From assembly GCF_035222375.1 (NCBI RefSeq), contig NC_085889.1, forward strand, positions 1,426,001 through 1,490,000: a stretch of DNA of 64,000 nucleotides, written 5' to 3'. This document shows positions 30,838 through 41,743 of the stretch, piece after piece. Every line of letters starts with the position of its first letter. Position 1 is the stretch's first letter. Source of the stretch: Podospora pseudocomata. Lineage: Eukaryota > Ascomycota > Sordariomycetes > Sordariales > Podosporaceae. A program made the position numbers and the translations under genes. The notes beneath the pieces were generated by a model. The model was given only the letters and a program-made list of their open reading frames with translations. It searched no databases and had not been told where the DNA came from.

Positions 30838-33018
30838 GTGGCTGCGACGATATACCATATGGCCTGGGACAATACGGCAGTGCTTACCATGATGGAGGAT
30901 GCATGGAGATGGCTAGCATACAGACTGGGCACCCGCGATATCAGCACACTTGCGGCTGCCTGCCTGAGAGCGAGGCTCTTACCGTTAACTTCTCATGTAC
31001 GTCAGGCCGAGATATTCTCCACGGAGACTTAGAAAACTGTCTGTTCGGAGCTTGGAGCATCTCACCGGCTTGCGTCGAGCGCTGCCCGAACCGTGGTTTC
31101 TATTTTGCGCAATCAATGTCATATGGTCGAAGCAAGAGTTACTGCCAAGTCAGTGTATGAGAAGACGAAGGAGTGTTTGACTGAAGATCACCCACAGACG
31201 CTAGCCGCTAAGGCCGAGTGGGCAAGCTCACTCAGGACATCGAGTCAGTACAAAGAGGCGACACAGCTCTACCTACAGATCCTTGAGAAGACGCCAAATC
31301 TGCCATTATAGAAAAAAGAACCCGCAGCATCCAGATATCCATCGTTGTACCTCTGATCTGGCTCATGTTTACTGCTGCTCCGGAAATTTGGACAAGGCGG
31401 AGGCTTTCGGGACGAGGGCACTTCTGGGCCAGTGGAGGGCATATCGATTGGACCATGTTGATGAAGCAGCTTCTAAGGCGAGTGTAGTAACACTGGAAAT
31501 AAACGCAACATCCCCGTGTAACTTAAGGTCAAGTCAGATATCTGATGTTATCACAGAGGTCCGGTTTAAGTACATCCTTGGCAAAGCCATTCTCAACATC
31601 ACCAATGACAATATCTCAGAACAACGGGTTGCCTTCGAATTCGCCTTTCAAGATGAGTTTCGGAATCTTATAGAGCACCGTCTGACAGGCAACAAACAAA
31701 GGCTGAACACGATCTGGCAGAATCCGAAGGAGACAGGGAGTGTAACAACTCTTCGTGAGCAGCTACGCCTTCTACTCTCCCGGTTACGAGTTCACCCACA
31801 CCTCCTCGACACCTGACAGTTCTGGCAAAGGCCAAACTACAACAAGCCAATCATCTACAAATGCTGGACACAGTGCGCAAGTGGCGAGCCACAATCTTTG
31901 GAAGCTCGCACGACTTCGCTCTCGCGGCCGACTACGACCATGCTATCGCCCAATACGGACACGGAAATCTTGAGCAAGCACGAGAGGAATTCCGAAAAGT
32001 GTTTGATCAAGAGAGCTCTAGCTCTCGGGAAATCGCATGCTAATACCCTAGCAGCCAAGCGCGAGTTTGTTATGGCCTGCTGTGGATTGCGGCAATGGAA
32101 TGACCCAGAGTCACCTGACTTTAGTGAACTCAAAACACGCAACATCTAGGGCCAGCCTGTAGATGACTCGGCAAACGAAAATAACTCGTCAAAAATTGAC
32201 CCTGTATGACTGGGCTGCGGCAAAGTCATGCCTCCACAAGATCACGATTGAATTCAATAGTCAGCTCGGTGCTGCCCACCCCGAAACAATCACGACGATG
32301 TTGTGCTTCACACACAAACAGTCAGCGGACGCTCTCGAAACCCTCCAAAAACTCGTTCAGAAAGGTATAGCAGAACTCTCAAAGTCCTCAAGTCTAACCA
32401 CCGACAAGCTGGGCTTGGAAAGGGAATCAGAGATGTTTCGCCTGGTTGTTTAATGCAACTTAATTATAAAAGACATGGAGGATAGCGCTGAGCAGTTTTT
32501 ACAACTGGCGTTTGAGCGCTATATCGAACTACGAGTCGGCCAAGACCCATGTCTGCTCGATGCTCAGGTCTACCTGGCGGATATTGTTAAGCTAGCTTCC
32601 ACGCTTGAGAACCACACCTTTATTATCTTTGATGTCAGATCGGAGGCTGTGCAGAGATTGAATAAGCTGGTTGACAAAGCAGAGGAATTATCCAAAAGTA
32701 ACGACTTCGAGAAAGCCATCAATCTCTTGAACTCAGCCTACCTATTGTCGAGTGCCGCGCTTTCGGAGAACGATGGACTCAACAGCGTGTTGGCTGAAGT
32801 GCCAAAAGACCGGTGAAACCCACCTGAATTGGAGGTTAGTCAATAGCCATCAGACGGAACAAAGACATCCCGTTGTCAGGTTCGTCATCCCTGAAGGTGA
32901 GAACAAGACGGGGGTGATGGGAAGCGAAGAAGGAGATTATGGATTGCATAGGAAGTTGAATGAGTGGGTTGATAGGATCAGGGGACTAATGGCTTCAGTC
33001 GATATCAACATTCCTTAG
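30838..33018 (+). pseudogene. TPR-repeat protein pseudogene
   Basis: Fragments of tetratricopeptide repeats appear in succession in all three plus frames: SVYEKTKECLTEDHPQTLAAKAEWASSL (positions 31140-31230, quoted only by its ends), HPDIHRCTSDLAHVYCCSG near 31340, ALGKSHANTLAAKREFVM near 32020, GAAHPETITTM near 32270. A longer clean frame at 32475-32816 carries helical repeats (FEKAINLLNSAYLLSSA). The spacing and the HP-x-T-L-x-A pattern match kinesin-light-chain-like TPRs that form the C-terminus of many fungal NLR-type genes. No nucleotide-binding domain was found upstream. Frame changes and stops are too many for introns. The parent family is inferred. Confidence 0.6.
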
Positions 33019-33329
33019 CAGGTAATTCGGACGAAGTTTAATGGCTTGGGTCCATTGAGTGGGAAGACTGACATTTCAGGTGCATTTAGTTTTTTTTATT
33101 CTACCTGAGTAAAGCGGTCATGTTATTGAACATGATGTAGTTGTATTCCACTAATCTATATCAACTTGACCTGGAGCAAGTATGTTGTTTTTCTTTTATT
33201 TTCATTCTTTTTAGTGCACTTTGAGCGCTAGGGAGTCGTAGAAGAGAATGAATGTGTAATGTTTTCTCAGCTATACCCGTACATCTATGTAACAACCAGC
33301 ATCGACGACATAACACAAACCCACATGTA
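33019..33329. other. Short intergenic gap, about 310 bp
   Basis: AT-rich sequence between two relics. No feature seen. Confidence 0.35.
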
Positions 33330-34694
33330 TCAAGGCAATCGTAGACGCTGCTCTTTTGCTCCCAGACTTTGCAAAGCTGCATCAGAAACAGCTATGCCAA
33401 GTCTTGCGATGGGCATCTCTATAGAGATCCCAACCCCCGCCATCACTTTCAAACCAAGATCTTCAAAGCCAAGATCAAGAACCCCCAACCTGTCAAAAGC
33501 CTCCTCTTGTAGCATATGAGTAACAACCGGATATTTCCTGCCATCCCCAGGCGACACTGCGGTACAACTCTCATGAATCTGATAGTCGGGTAGACAAACA
33601 CCATAAATAGTCTGCACAGACGCGAGCGAAGTCCCCGAACACTTAACCAAAGCGTGGAAAGAATGAATGACCTCCCTCCGGAAAGCCACGTCTGGATGAG
33701 GCTCCATCCTCGGGCGGATATATTGCCCTGGGGCTGGGTTTTCTCACCAAATAGCTCCATTGCTCCTCATCAACGTTGTCATCCTCGTGCCAATCAGTGA
33801 TAAACCCCATTCCACACTTCCTTCGTTTGGTTCCTTGTCTCTAGTGCCCAACATCTTTATTAGGTAACCCATCTCCCCACCCCCCAATACCATGCATGAA
33901 AGAGACCGGAATTCTGCATTCTCAATCTTGACGCATCTTAACATAGATGTCAGCGGCCTAAGCAGGCCTTTCAGTGTCTTTGACAAGGCTCATGATGCAC
34001 AGTCTCAAGAGCAGCACATCCAGACCGTCAAAAAAGACCAGTACTCTAGACCACAAGCATCACAGACCTGCACCCCTTCTGTCATCTCTAGTCATTGCTG
34101 CACTCAGACTTTACATCCCTGCTTTTTTATCTTCAACCGCAGCTCATACATAAAGGACTTCTCCACACACGAAAAAACATCCACCACCACCTTCCCTCTG
34201 CCCGAACCGATCGTGGCATTCAACTGACAGATCTCGTCTCGATTCTCAAGATTGTCAAAGATTTGGATGGCACAGTCGACAAATGCCAAAAAGGGCGCCC
34301 CATGAATAGACACAAAGAGAGAGGAGGGCATTATCCTTCCCAAAGTGAAGCTGATAGGAACCAACCCGAGCATCCGTGTTGGAATACCTGGTACCCACCA
34401 ACCACTGCATCTTTATCATGTCGATATTTGGATTGATATATCCGCGTCGGTATAATGGTATAGCCACTGTGTGTAATAACTCAGCGTCTCCTCACGCGCT
34501 TCATGGTTGAGGAACAATGTCGCAAGCTCGTTTCCCTCCTCTCCACACTGCCGCAGCCGTGCCCCAACTCCATAAGATAAGACTACTGTTCTCGGTCCCC
34601 AAATGAGGCGGTGGATCTGAAGACGAAGTTCGGCGGGTAATGATGGGAAGCCGAGCTTCACGGGGTGTGTGACGGCTGGTATGGTGTTTGCCAT
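33330..34694 (-). pseudogene. 2EXR-domain gene relic
   Basis: The minus strand opens with ATG and a strong 2EXR domain: FPSLPAELRLQIHRLIWGPR at residues 15-34. After about 85 codons the sense jumps from one frame (YHYTDADIS) to another (YINPNIDMIKMQW), where the family usually has an F-NP-x-x-D motif; this indicates an indel near 34430. Further pieces in different frames continue to about 33330 (EEAFDRLGVLDLG, EFRSLSCMVLGGG). No GT-AG introns repair the breaks. The gene is therefore probably inactive. It is the second 2EXR gene in the window after the one at the left edge. Confidence 0.65.
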
Positions 34695-35398
34695 TTTGTG
34701 GGGTGGGGCATTTCAAGGTAGGTAGTGAAGGGAAGCAGAGATGTGAAGCAAAGGAAAGATTGTGGCTGAAAGGAAAGGGAACAGAGCTCAATGGGAGAAA
34801 AGATTGTGTGGGAGGTGAAAATGGTGACTGTGTGGATTTCAAACTTTTCTACCGAATCAGATTAACTGAGATGCCTCAATCCACCGCATATGGAGACTAC
34901 AACATGGAATTAAGAGGCCGTGAAACAGAAACAACAGGCCATATATGATAGTTCCTTGGCTTCTGAAAACGGTGGATAGGCCTTTGGATAGTATGAAAAG
35001 ACCTTTCAACAAGTATACGTCTTGGAAGATGATCGAAGGTCTTGAAAGATGCCTAGCCCCCACTGGGCCTTAAGCGTTGTCGATAGCCGTTTACGGATAG
35101 TCGGTAGACTTTGAAAAGTTTAAATATAGGTAGTATATATGCCTTTAAACATATTAAGTAGGCTTTGATTATCAGTTATAGGCGTTTAAAAATCATTGAG
35201 GGTCATGAGACATGATGCGACGTGAAATCAAGCAGACTCGAGTGACAGTCCAAACAACGGTGTGAAATATTTTGATTCCAAAGGTTCCTCCCCGGGGTAT
35301 ACAAAAGCCTCCTCCCATCATTACCACATACATCATCCAGACATGAAACCTCTCTAGACCAACATGAAACCACTAAGCATATCCGAAACCTTCCCTAT
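34695..35398. other. Intergenic, about 700 bp
   Basis: 5' flank of the 2EXR relic and 3' flank of the siderophore-type transporter. AT-rich around 35100-35200. No gene seen. Confidence 0.4.
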
Positions 35399-37243
35399 TT
35401 AGATGACATTGCCCTTCACCTGCTTGAAATCCTTCACCTTGATATCCCTCCAAACAGCCACCGAAACAATCGAAATGACCTGAATGACGGCCGACGCAAT
35501 AATCATATACCTCATAGCATCGCCATACGAATCTTGAATGGCAATTCTCGTCTCGCTGCCCCACGGGTAGTCGAGCTGGGTCTTGAGGTCGGAGAAGATG
35601 AGCGACACGTTAGCCTTCTCGGCCTCGGGCAGGAACTTGTTCAAGCTCCTAGGAAAGACAGTGCCCCAGATAGAGGTGGCGACGGTGCCGCCAATGGCGC
35701 CACCAACGTTGGCGAACATGGCCTCGATGGCCAGGACAACAGCGATGTACTGATGGGTGGTGGCAGCCATGGCAGCCATCTGCTCGCAAATAACCAACGT
35801 GCCGCCGGAAACTGCAATGAAGATCTGGCACATGGCGATGTATCCAATGTTGGAATCTGGCTGGCGGAACACAACCATGAGGGCCACGCCGAGAATGGTT
35901 ACGGGAACGCCAAAGTACAAGGCCAACCACTTGAACCGGCCGGTCCAGCGGATCAGCACACCGACAACGAGTGACCAGAAGCAGGACCCAATGCTGTAGA
36001 TGTTCTGGATGTAACTGGCCCTGGTGATGTCCAAGCCACTGACCACCTGAAGGAAGGAGCCGAAGAAGCTGTTCCAGATATAGAAGGAGATGAACAGGTT
36101 GCCGGCAAGAATACAGGCACCAAGAACAGTCCGATCGGTGAGGAGTTCATAAGGGATGAAGGTCTTGGGCGCCCACCACTTCTCATACACTGCAAAGGCG
36201 ACGCAAAGAACAAAGCCCACGACGAGCATGGCAATGCAGGTGGCCGAGGCCCATCCGTCGGCCTGGTAGAAGTAAATGTTGAAGGGCAAAAGGAACAGTG
36301 CCAACCCGGCAATGATGAGCAAGAGTCCAAAGACGTCGAACTCGATGGCGTAATACTTGAGGCTCTCGAGCCAAGTGCGCCCAGAGTTTCTCTCCGGCAT
36401 GACTCCAAGGGCCTTGGCCTTCTTGTAGTTCTTGTAGAAGAGGGCCAACAAGGGAACACACATGACAGGAGTGATGATGGCAAAAGCGCCAAAAGCCCAT
36501 CGCCAACCAGGGCCATAAAGGAAAGCGTCCGCAAGGGGCCCACCAACCCAGACGGTGATGATGTAGGGGGAAGAGGCAAAGGCGAACATCAGAGATCTGT
36601 TCTTGAGGGACGAGGTGTCGGCAACGAAGATGGAGATCGAGTAGGTGACGCCATTGTAGCCAACCCAGTAGAAGACTTGAGCGGCCGCATATGTTTCGAC
36701 GTTTTGGCATGCAGCCATCAAGACGAGACCGATTGTCAGGCAAATCACCATGAGGATGAAACCCTGCGGACGACCCCAGATATCGAGAATCTTGGCAAGG
36801 GGCAACTTGGACAGGCCGGAGATCAGGTACGCAAAGATCGAGACGGTAGGGGTGAGCGAATGGGCAGAGAAGGCACTCGTGACGTAGGGCAGCAGACTGT
36901 TGGTCATGTTCTGCTGCATCGCATCGACGAAGTAGATGATCCAGATACTGAGCACGCATAAATGTTAGCGCACAAGCTACACATGCCTAGCGGGATAGTC
37001 TACCTACGTGACATATGCCAAAATAATGTCCTGTTTCGTCCACACCTTGGTCAGGGCCTCGATATCCTGCACACCACGCTGAGCATCGAGCGAGATGGCA
37101 TCTGAGTCGTCAGCGACAGATTCCTTGACACCCTCGGTATTGACGACATTGGCCTCCTTGTCGCTGGCGGCCTTCTCGTCCACTTCTGGTTCCACGACAG
37201 GAACATTGCTGTGCGGCCGAAGCCGAGAAAGAGCATCCCTCAT
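35399..37243 (-). CDS. Siderophore iron transporter, MFS superfamily (MirB/ARN type)
   Basis: Two exons, 37243-37008 and 36947-35399; the 60-nt intron has a GTAGGT donor, a GCTAAC branch site and a CAG end. The product has 594 aa. An acidic cytosolic N-terminus of about 75 residues precedes about 14 hydrophobic spans. IWIIYFVDAMQQNMTNSL, PYVTSAF and LPLAKILDIWGRPQGF match the siderophore:H+ symporter family (MirA/MirB of Aspergillus, ARN of yeast), which imports ferric siderophores across the plasma membrane. The gene starts at an ATG (MRDALSRLRPH) and a GATA-type iron element pair lies 660-693 bp upstream. I find no siderophore-biosynthesis gene beside it, so it may scavenge siderophores or work with genes elsewhere. 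Confidence 0.9.
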
Positions 37244-37902
37244 GTTGTCGGCTTGGGGGAGGAACAGGAGGATCGGCGAAAAGGGATGAGAGGGTAGGAA
37301 CCAAAAAAATGGCCCGGGAAGCAGCGCAACGCGACCTTTTAATCTAATCAGATGGAATGCATCAGGGTGGGAATACATCAGCTTTTCTCCGTCGGCTTGT
37401 GCCACCCAATGCACATATCCGCTCGGTCGACCCAGTGGGACTCAATGAGTGACACAGACCATCCCAGAGCAACAGGCCAGAACTCACGAGTGCCACGGGA
37501 ATCCCGCTTGGAGGCAAGCACTGGATGCATCATCCTGTGGTGCTCCATGTGGTATTCTGCAGACAACCCTTGAGCAGTACCACCTTGGCGTGTCATCCGC
37601 AGGGATTTTGGGCCCACCGGTGCATGAGGGCAGGCCGGAGCAGCGCGGGTTGCGTGGTTGCCACGGCCGGCGGTAAGCAGCGGGAATGTGGAAGGGCGAC
37701 TGGGCGAGAATGGAGGAGGGAGGGGACGAGGTCGAGGAAGGACCAGTCAGGTATCGTTCCGGTGAAAAGCTAGAGGAGTCTGCACTGCCAAGTTCGATGT
37801 TGTTTGGGAGCAAGCTCCGAGCAAGGTCCGGCCGTTGAGAAGATCATGTTCAAAAATGGAAGTTCTGGTCGGGGCTCATCCTTGGCAGAGGTGGAGCATT
37901 TT

Positions 37903-37911
37903 TTATCAGAT
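37903..37911 (-). promoter_or_regulatory. Iron GATA-factor site 1 (SreA-type)
   Basis: TTATCAGAT is the reverse complement of ATCTGATAA and fits the consensus ATCWGATAA bound by fungal iron-responsive GATA repressors (SreA, Urbs1, SRE). It lies 660 bp upstream of the siderophore-transporter ATG. Confidence 0.6.
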
Positions 37912-37927
37912 CGTCGAGCATTTCATC

Positions 37928-37936
37928 TTATCTGAT
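37928..37936 (-). promoter_or_regulatory. Iron GATA-factor site 2 (SreA-type)
   Basis: TTATCTGAT is the reverse complement of ATCAGATAA, a second perfect ATCWGATAA match, 25 bp from the first in the same orientation. An additional GATAA follows at once. The pair upstream of a siderophore transporter strongly suggests iron-dependent repression. Confidence 0.6.
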
Positions 37937-40164
37937 TGATAAAAAAAAGTGGCGGATGGCTTTTGTGGGGACGAGCGTTCAACCACCAATCGCGGACCTT
38001 CCTCGTAGCCCTGGAGGAGCATTTCAGATTCTTGCTTCTCGACCGACGGCCTGCATGGGTGTTTTGCGACATCGGCGACAATTAACAGTGGGATAAAGCC
38101 ATTTTCTCAAAGAACTGGTCTGTTGAGGCTGCCGTTCTGCAACCAGCTTCACGCTATTGACGCTATCGACTGCCTGTATCACCAGCCCATTGACATCGGC
38201 TCCAGTCTTGTTCTGTTCTCATACACCACATCACTGTTGATGGCTTTTTGCATTTGGTAATACCGTGGGAGAGACACCTGCTAGCCTTGCGAACAGCTTG
38301 CGCCAGTTTGCCTGGTCCAGAGCGCCCAACTTTTCAAGCTTCAAAGGTCTCGGCCCCATTATTATTCTGTTATGTAATAACAGGCAGATGTTCGGTGGAG
38401 CTTATACCGAGGTGATGCCTCTGGTATGCCATCAACCATTCTTGCTTCAGCCACTGCCGAAGAAAATACCGTTCATTTTCCAGAGTATTGATGGACATGG
38501 GAAAACCGTCAGCACCATGATCCAAATTTTCACACGGCGCCCCCCAACATGTTTGTGTCAGCTTGGAGCTTTGATATCCCACAACCAAGAACCCCAAGAC
38601 ACTAAACCCCACATGATTATGCCATAGCGCCGAAAGTGAGCTTGTCCAAGACCCTTCCCGCTGGTACCTCGCACCTTGCCGAGTCTAGCTGCGCATTCCC
38701 GGCGGCATTTGCAAACTTTTTGACAGCATCATGTTCAGAGTTTCAACAACCACCAAGACGTGATGCCCACCGCAACATCCAACCCTTTAGTCATAAACCA
38801 GGTCTCCGGGATTTTCTCTTCATCTCGTCCACTCTTGGAACCCACGAACATGCAGTGAGCCATTTAAATCCAAAAAGGTTCTCTTGCTGTCGATCGTTTC
38901 ACCACTCGTCGGCTCCTTCCCCACATATATGGTTGCACGGAAGCGTGGGTACCCCACTCGTGATACGTTGCTGCCTTCCTTTGGCGCCTCTTGGTACTGC
39001 TTGAAGGATCTGATAACCTGGAATCTAAGCCGTTTCGGGGTTTACGAGCGGGACTCACCTTTTTTTTTTCTTCAGTGCTTTGCTACCCCCAGTGCCCCCC
39101 AGGGATCACCAGCGAGCGAATCATCTTTGTCGATGTCTTTCTCTCGCTGTGGTCGGCGACATCTCGTAGACCGTCGGTGTAAGTAGTGGCAACATGGTGA
39201 TCAGCAAACAAAACTCACCGTCCTTACCGACGAGGCTCACACGGCACACAAAATGGCGCCTAAAACGTCCCTGCGAGTTCATCAAATGGTAATCGTGTAA
39301 TACATCTCCTCGAAGTGAGCTTTCGCGAGCTCACGTACCCAAAGTTGTTAGTTAAACTGCGAACATGGTTTATGATGTGACAAGACGGCATCGACACCTC
39401 CAATATAACATCCAAGCTTTTCAGAAACCACTTTCGCTCACCGGGCAAAAGAAGATGCCAACCTGATAAATCTCGTGGGTGACAATGTGAAACTCAGAAC
39501 ACAACAGAAACCTGACCAACGAAACCCTACTTCAATCATGACGAAGAGATAACAATTCCCATTCTCGCACATCGACTATCGTAGCTAGATTCATTACTCT
39601 TAGTGTGACAGGTCGGATGCCTTTCTCGATGGAGGCTAGTAGTTCCACATCCCACGGGATGTGCCACAGCCAACAATACGTTGCAGTACGACACAAACAC
39701 CAACAGCATGGCACGAAACTACATCTTTACAAGAGCTGTAGACAAAAATAGCAATTTTCTGTCCTTTAGCACACATCAGCGATACTACTTTACCATCATG
39801 CTCAAGGTGAGGATGGCCTATGTTCCCTCTGGGTGAAACTGCCAGACGCGTGTAAGGCATAAAATCTGCCACTGACTGGTATTTCTGGCAGGTGTCCCAG
39901 TGACGACGAATACCAACAGGAGTAGACTTGACCGACGTTGAGATGTTTCACCATGAAAGAGGTGTCAAGGATGCCCTTCGAGGGACCACAGCAAATTCCC
40001 ACATGGTGAAACACCAGAAAACTAATATAAGCAATCTTCAAATTTGAGAACAGCCGGATACCTGCCGGCACTAACAAAGCCATATACCCATCCATTGTCT
40101 ATCAACATTCCAGCCCAAAGAAACCCAGAAAGATATAGTCCCAAGACGCGTGACAACTCATCTT

Positions 40165-41454
40165 TTACTCCCTCCGATCATAATCCTCATACCCCCCCGC
40201 CCCCCTCAAAATCCACCCGTCCCCCTCCCTCTCCCCCTTAGCATTCTCCCCACCCCAAATCACCACCCCCCTCCCCCCCGAACACGCCCCAAACCCAAAC
40301 CTCCCCCTCGGTCCTGGGTGCACCTTCCCCTGACTCTCCATCTGCTCCATAGCCACCAACTCTACCTCCGCCCACGTCAGTTCCCCACTGCTCATCTTTG
40401 GAAGCTTCTCCCTCACATAATCCTTCACCTTTGCCCCCGTGACCCCCCTTGATGGGAGCTGCAACGTCCAGATATCCCCTTGGAAAGCCGGTGACTCATC
40501 GACAGGAAGGCCGAACATATAGACAAGATACTCCCTCCCATAACCGGTCGTTATCGGAACCAGCGCACCACCAACCCGTGGCTGTGGGCGGGGAGAGGGA
40601 GCGGTGAATGAATGCGTTTCCCAGGGGAGGGGTTTTTCCCTGTCTGTGGCGTTGTTGTGGAGATACAATGACAGCAACTCCACTGTGTTGGGGTCAGAGG
40701 GGGATTTAGCCAGGACGTAAAGCGTGTTCCCTGCGTAGGCTCTCGCGTCTAGCAGCTCGACCGAAGAAGGAAGGTCAGGCAGTGTCGTCCAGACTGCCTG
40801 GTTCAGGTCGTAAAACCAAACCTCGCGTTTCGTTCCGTCGTTGCTACCGCCGACGGAGATGAGAAAACCTTGCTTGTCGTCGATGAACAGGGAGTGACCA
40901 GAGCGAGGAGCCATGTTCTTGTATAGCTGAGTTGCACCCCGGAGTTTTGTCCATGCCAGGGTCTCCGAATCCCACTCCCAGATGACGTTCCCTTCGTCAA
41001 TGGGATTTCCAGAGGCATCTTCACCTCCGTGGATCAAGACGTAGCGGTTGCCCCTGGCGCAGGCGGCGTGGTTTTTGCGTGCGGAGGGGACGTTGAGTTC
41101 CCCTGTGGAGATGTCCTTTGTTGGGAAAGCGGGATAGTCTGCTAGGGAGGTGGATTTGGAAGTCAAGGGGTCGGCTTGGGATTTTTCTTGGGGAAGGGAG
41201 ATGGCGTGCACTGTGGGAGAGCAGAGGTGGCCGGAGGCATCGATGCCACCGAAGAGGTAGGCTTTGTCGTCGATGACTGTAAGAGAATGATTGGAGCGAG
41301 CTATGTTGCCGTCATCGCCTTCGGGCTTGTCAAGCTGGGCGAGGGATACTTTGAGGGGGGCGGTAGGAGCTGCGATGGCGACTGCTGCTGCGGCTTCGAC
41401 GCCTGTCATGATGACTTGCTCGGCCGCGATGGCTGCTGCTACGACGCCGGCCAT
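40165..41454 (-). CDS. Kelch-repeat protein, 429 aa
   Basis: A single exon. At least six kelch motifs follow one another, each with a hydrophobic strand and a GG pair: KAYLFGG, RYVLIHGGED, GFLISVGG, NTLYVLAK, EYLVYMFGL and RGVVIWGGEN. Such repeats build a six-bladed beta-propeller used for protein binding. The N-terminus is Ala/Val-rich (residues 1-30) but not a clear signal peptide. No catalytic galactose-oxidase residues were identified. A role in cell polarity or signalling is possible but not shown. The 3' 200 bp of the coding strand are extremely G-rich. The gene is followed, 289 bp upstream of its start, by the end of the DUF3433-like gene. Confidence 0.8.
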   Translation of the reverse strand: MAGVVAAAIAAEQVIMTGVEAAAAVAIAAPTAPLKVSLAQLDKPEGDDGNIARSNHSLTVIDDKAYLFGGIDASGHLCSPTVHAISLPQEKSQADPLTSKSTSLADYPAFPTKDISTGELNVPSARKNHAACARGNRYVLIHGGEDASGNPIDEGNVIWEWDSETLAWTKLRGATQLYKNMAPRSGHSLFIDDKQGFLISVGGSNDGTKREVWFYDLNQAVWTTLPDLPSSVELLDARAYAGNTLYVLAKSPSDPNTVELLSLYLHNNATDREKPLPWETHSFTAPSPRPQPRVGGALVPITTGYGREYLVYMFGLPVDESPAFQGDIWTLQLPSRGVTGAKVKDYVREKLPKMSSGELTWAEVELVAMEQMESQGKVHPGPRGRFGFGACSGGRGVVIWGGENAKGEREGDGWILRGAGGYEDYDRRE

Positions 41455-41743
41455 GATTATCGTTGGTCAATTGGAGAGAGCCTAGGTATAGCTGAGTGGA
41501 AAAGAGACGACTTGCGAATACAGTGATGTGTTTTGAACAGGTGAGATATGTTAGGGGACGTCGAAAACCGAGTGTTTGGGAAGCTGAGGTTGGACGATGA
41601 CGTAGGTGTGGGGCGGGGACCTTGCTGGCCACAAAACGTTCCTGAATGACACACCGGGTGGTCCCTGCACCTTCGACCCATCAGCATCATCTCACACATC
41701 CAAAAGATGATAGACACGCGGCTGCGTTAATCAGCGCGCCTCC

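Larger units (their letters stand above)
37244..40164. other. Long intergenic region, about 2.9 kb
   Basis: The first part is the transporter's promoter, including the GATA sites. The rest, to the 3' end of the kelch gene, has several overlapping open frames of 60-120 codons on both strands, none with a start context or motif I recognise. There is a T10 run near 39060, and an 11-bp inverted repeat (TTTCACCATG type) around 39946 and 40001. An unrecognised short gene cannot be excluded. Confidence 0.4.

Noticed and set aside
38265-39004. Open frames of about 120 codons upstream of the transporter
   Set aside because: No motif, no start context, and no codon bias that I can see; they may be chance frames in a promoter.
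39946-40011. Perfect 11-bp inverted repeat (TTTCACCATG type) with 45-bp spacer
   Set aside because: No duplication at its flanks and no further symmetry; a chance or minor repeat.
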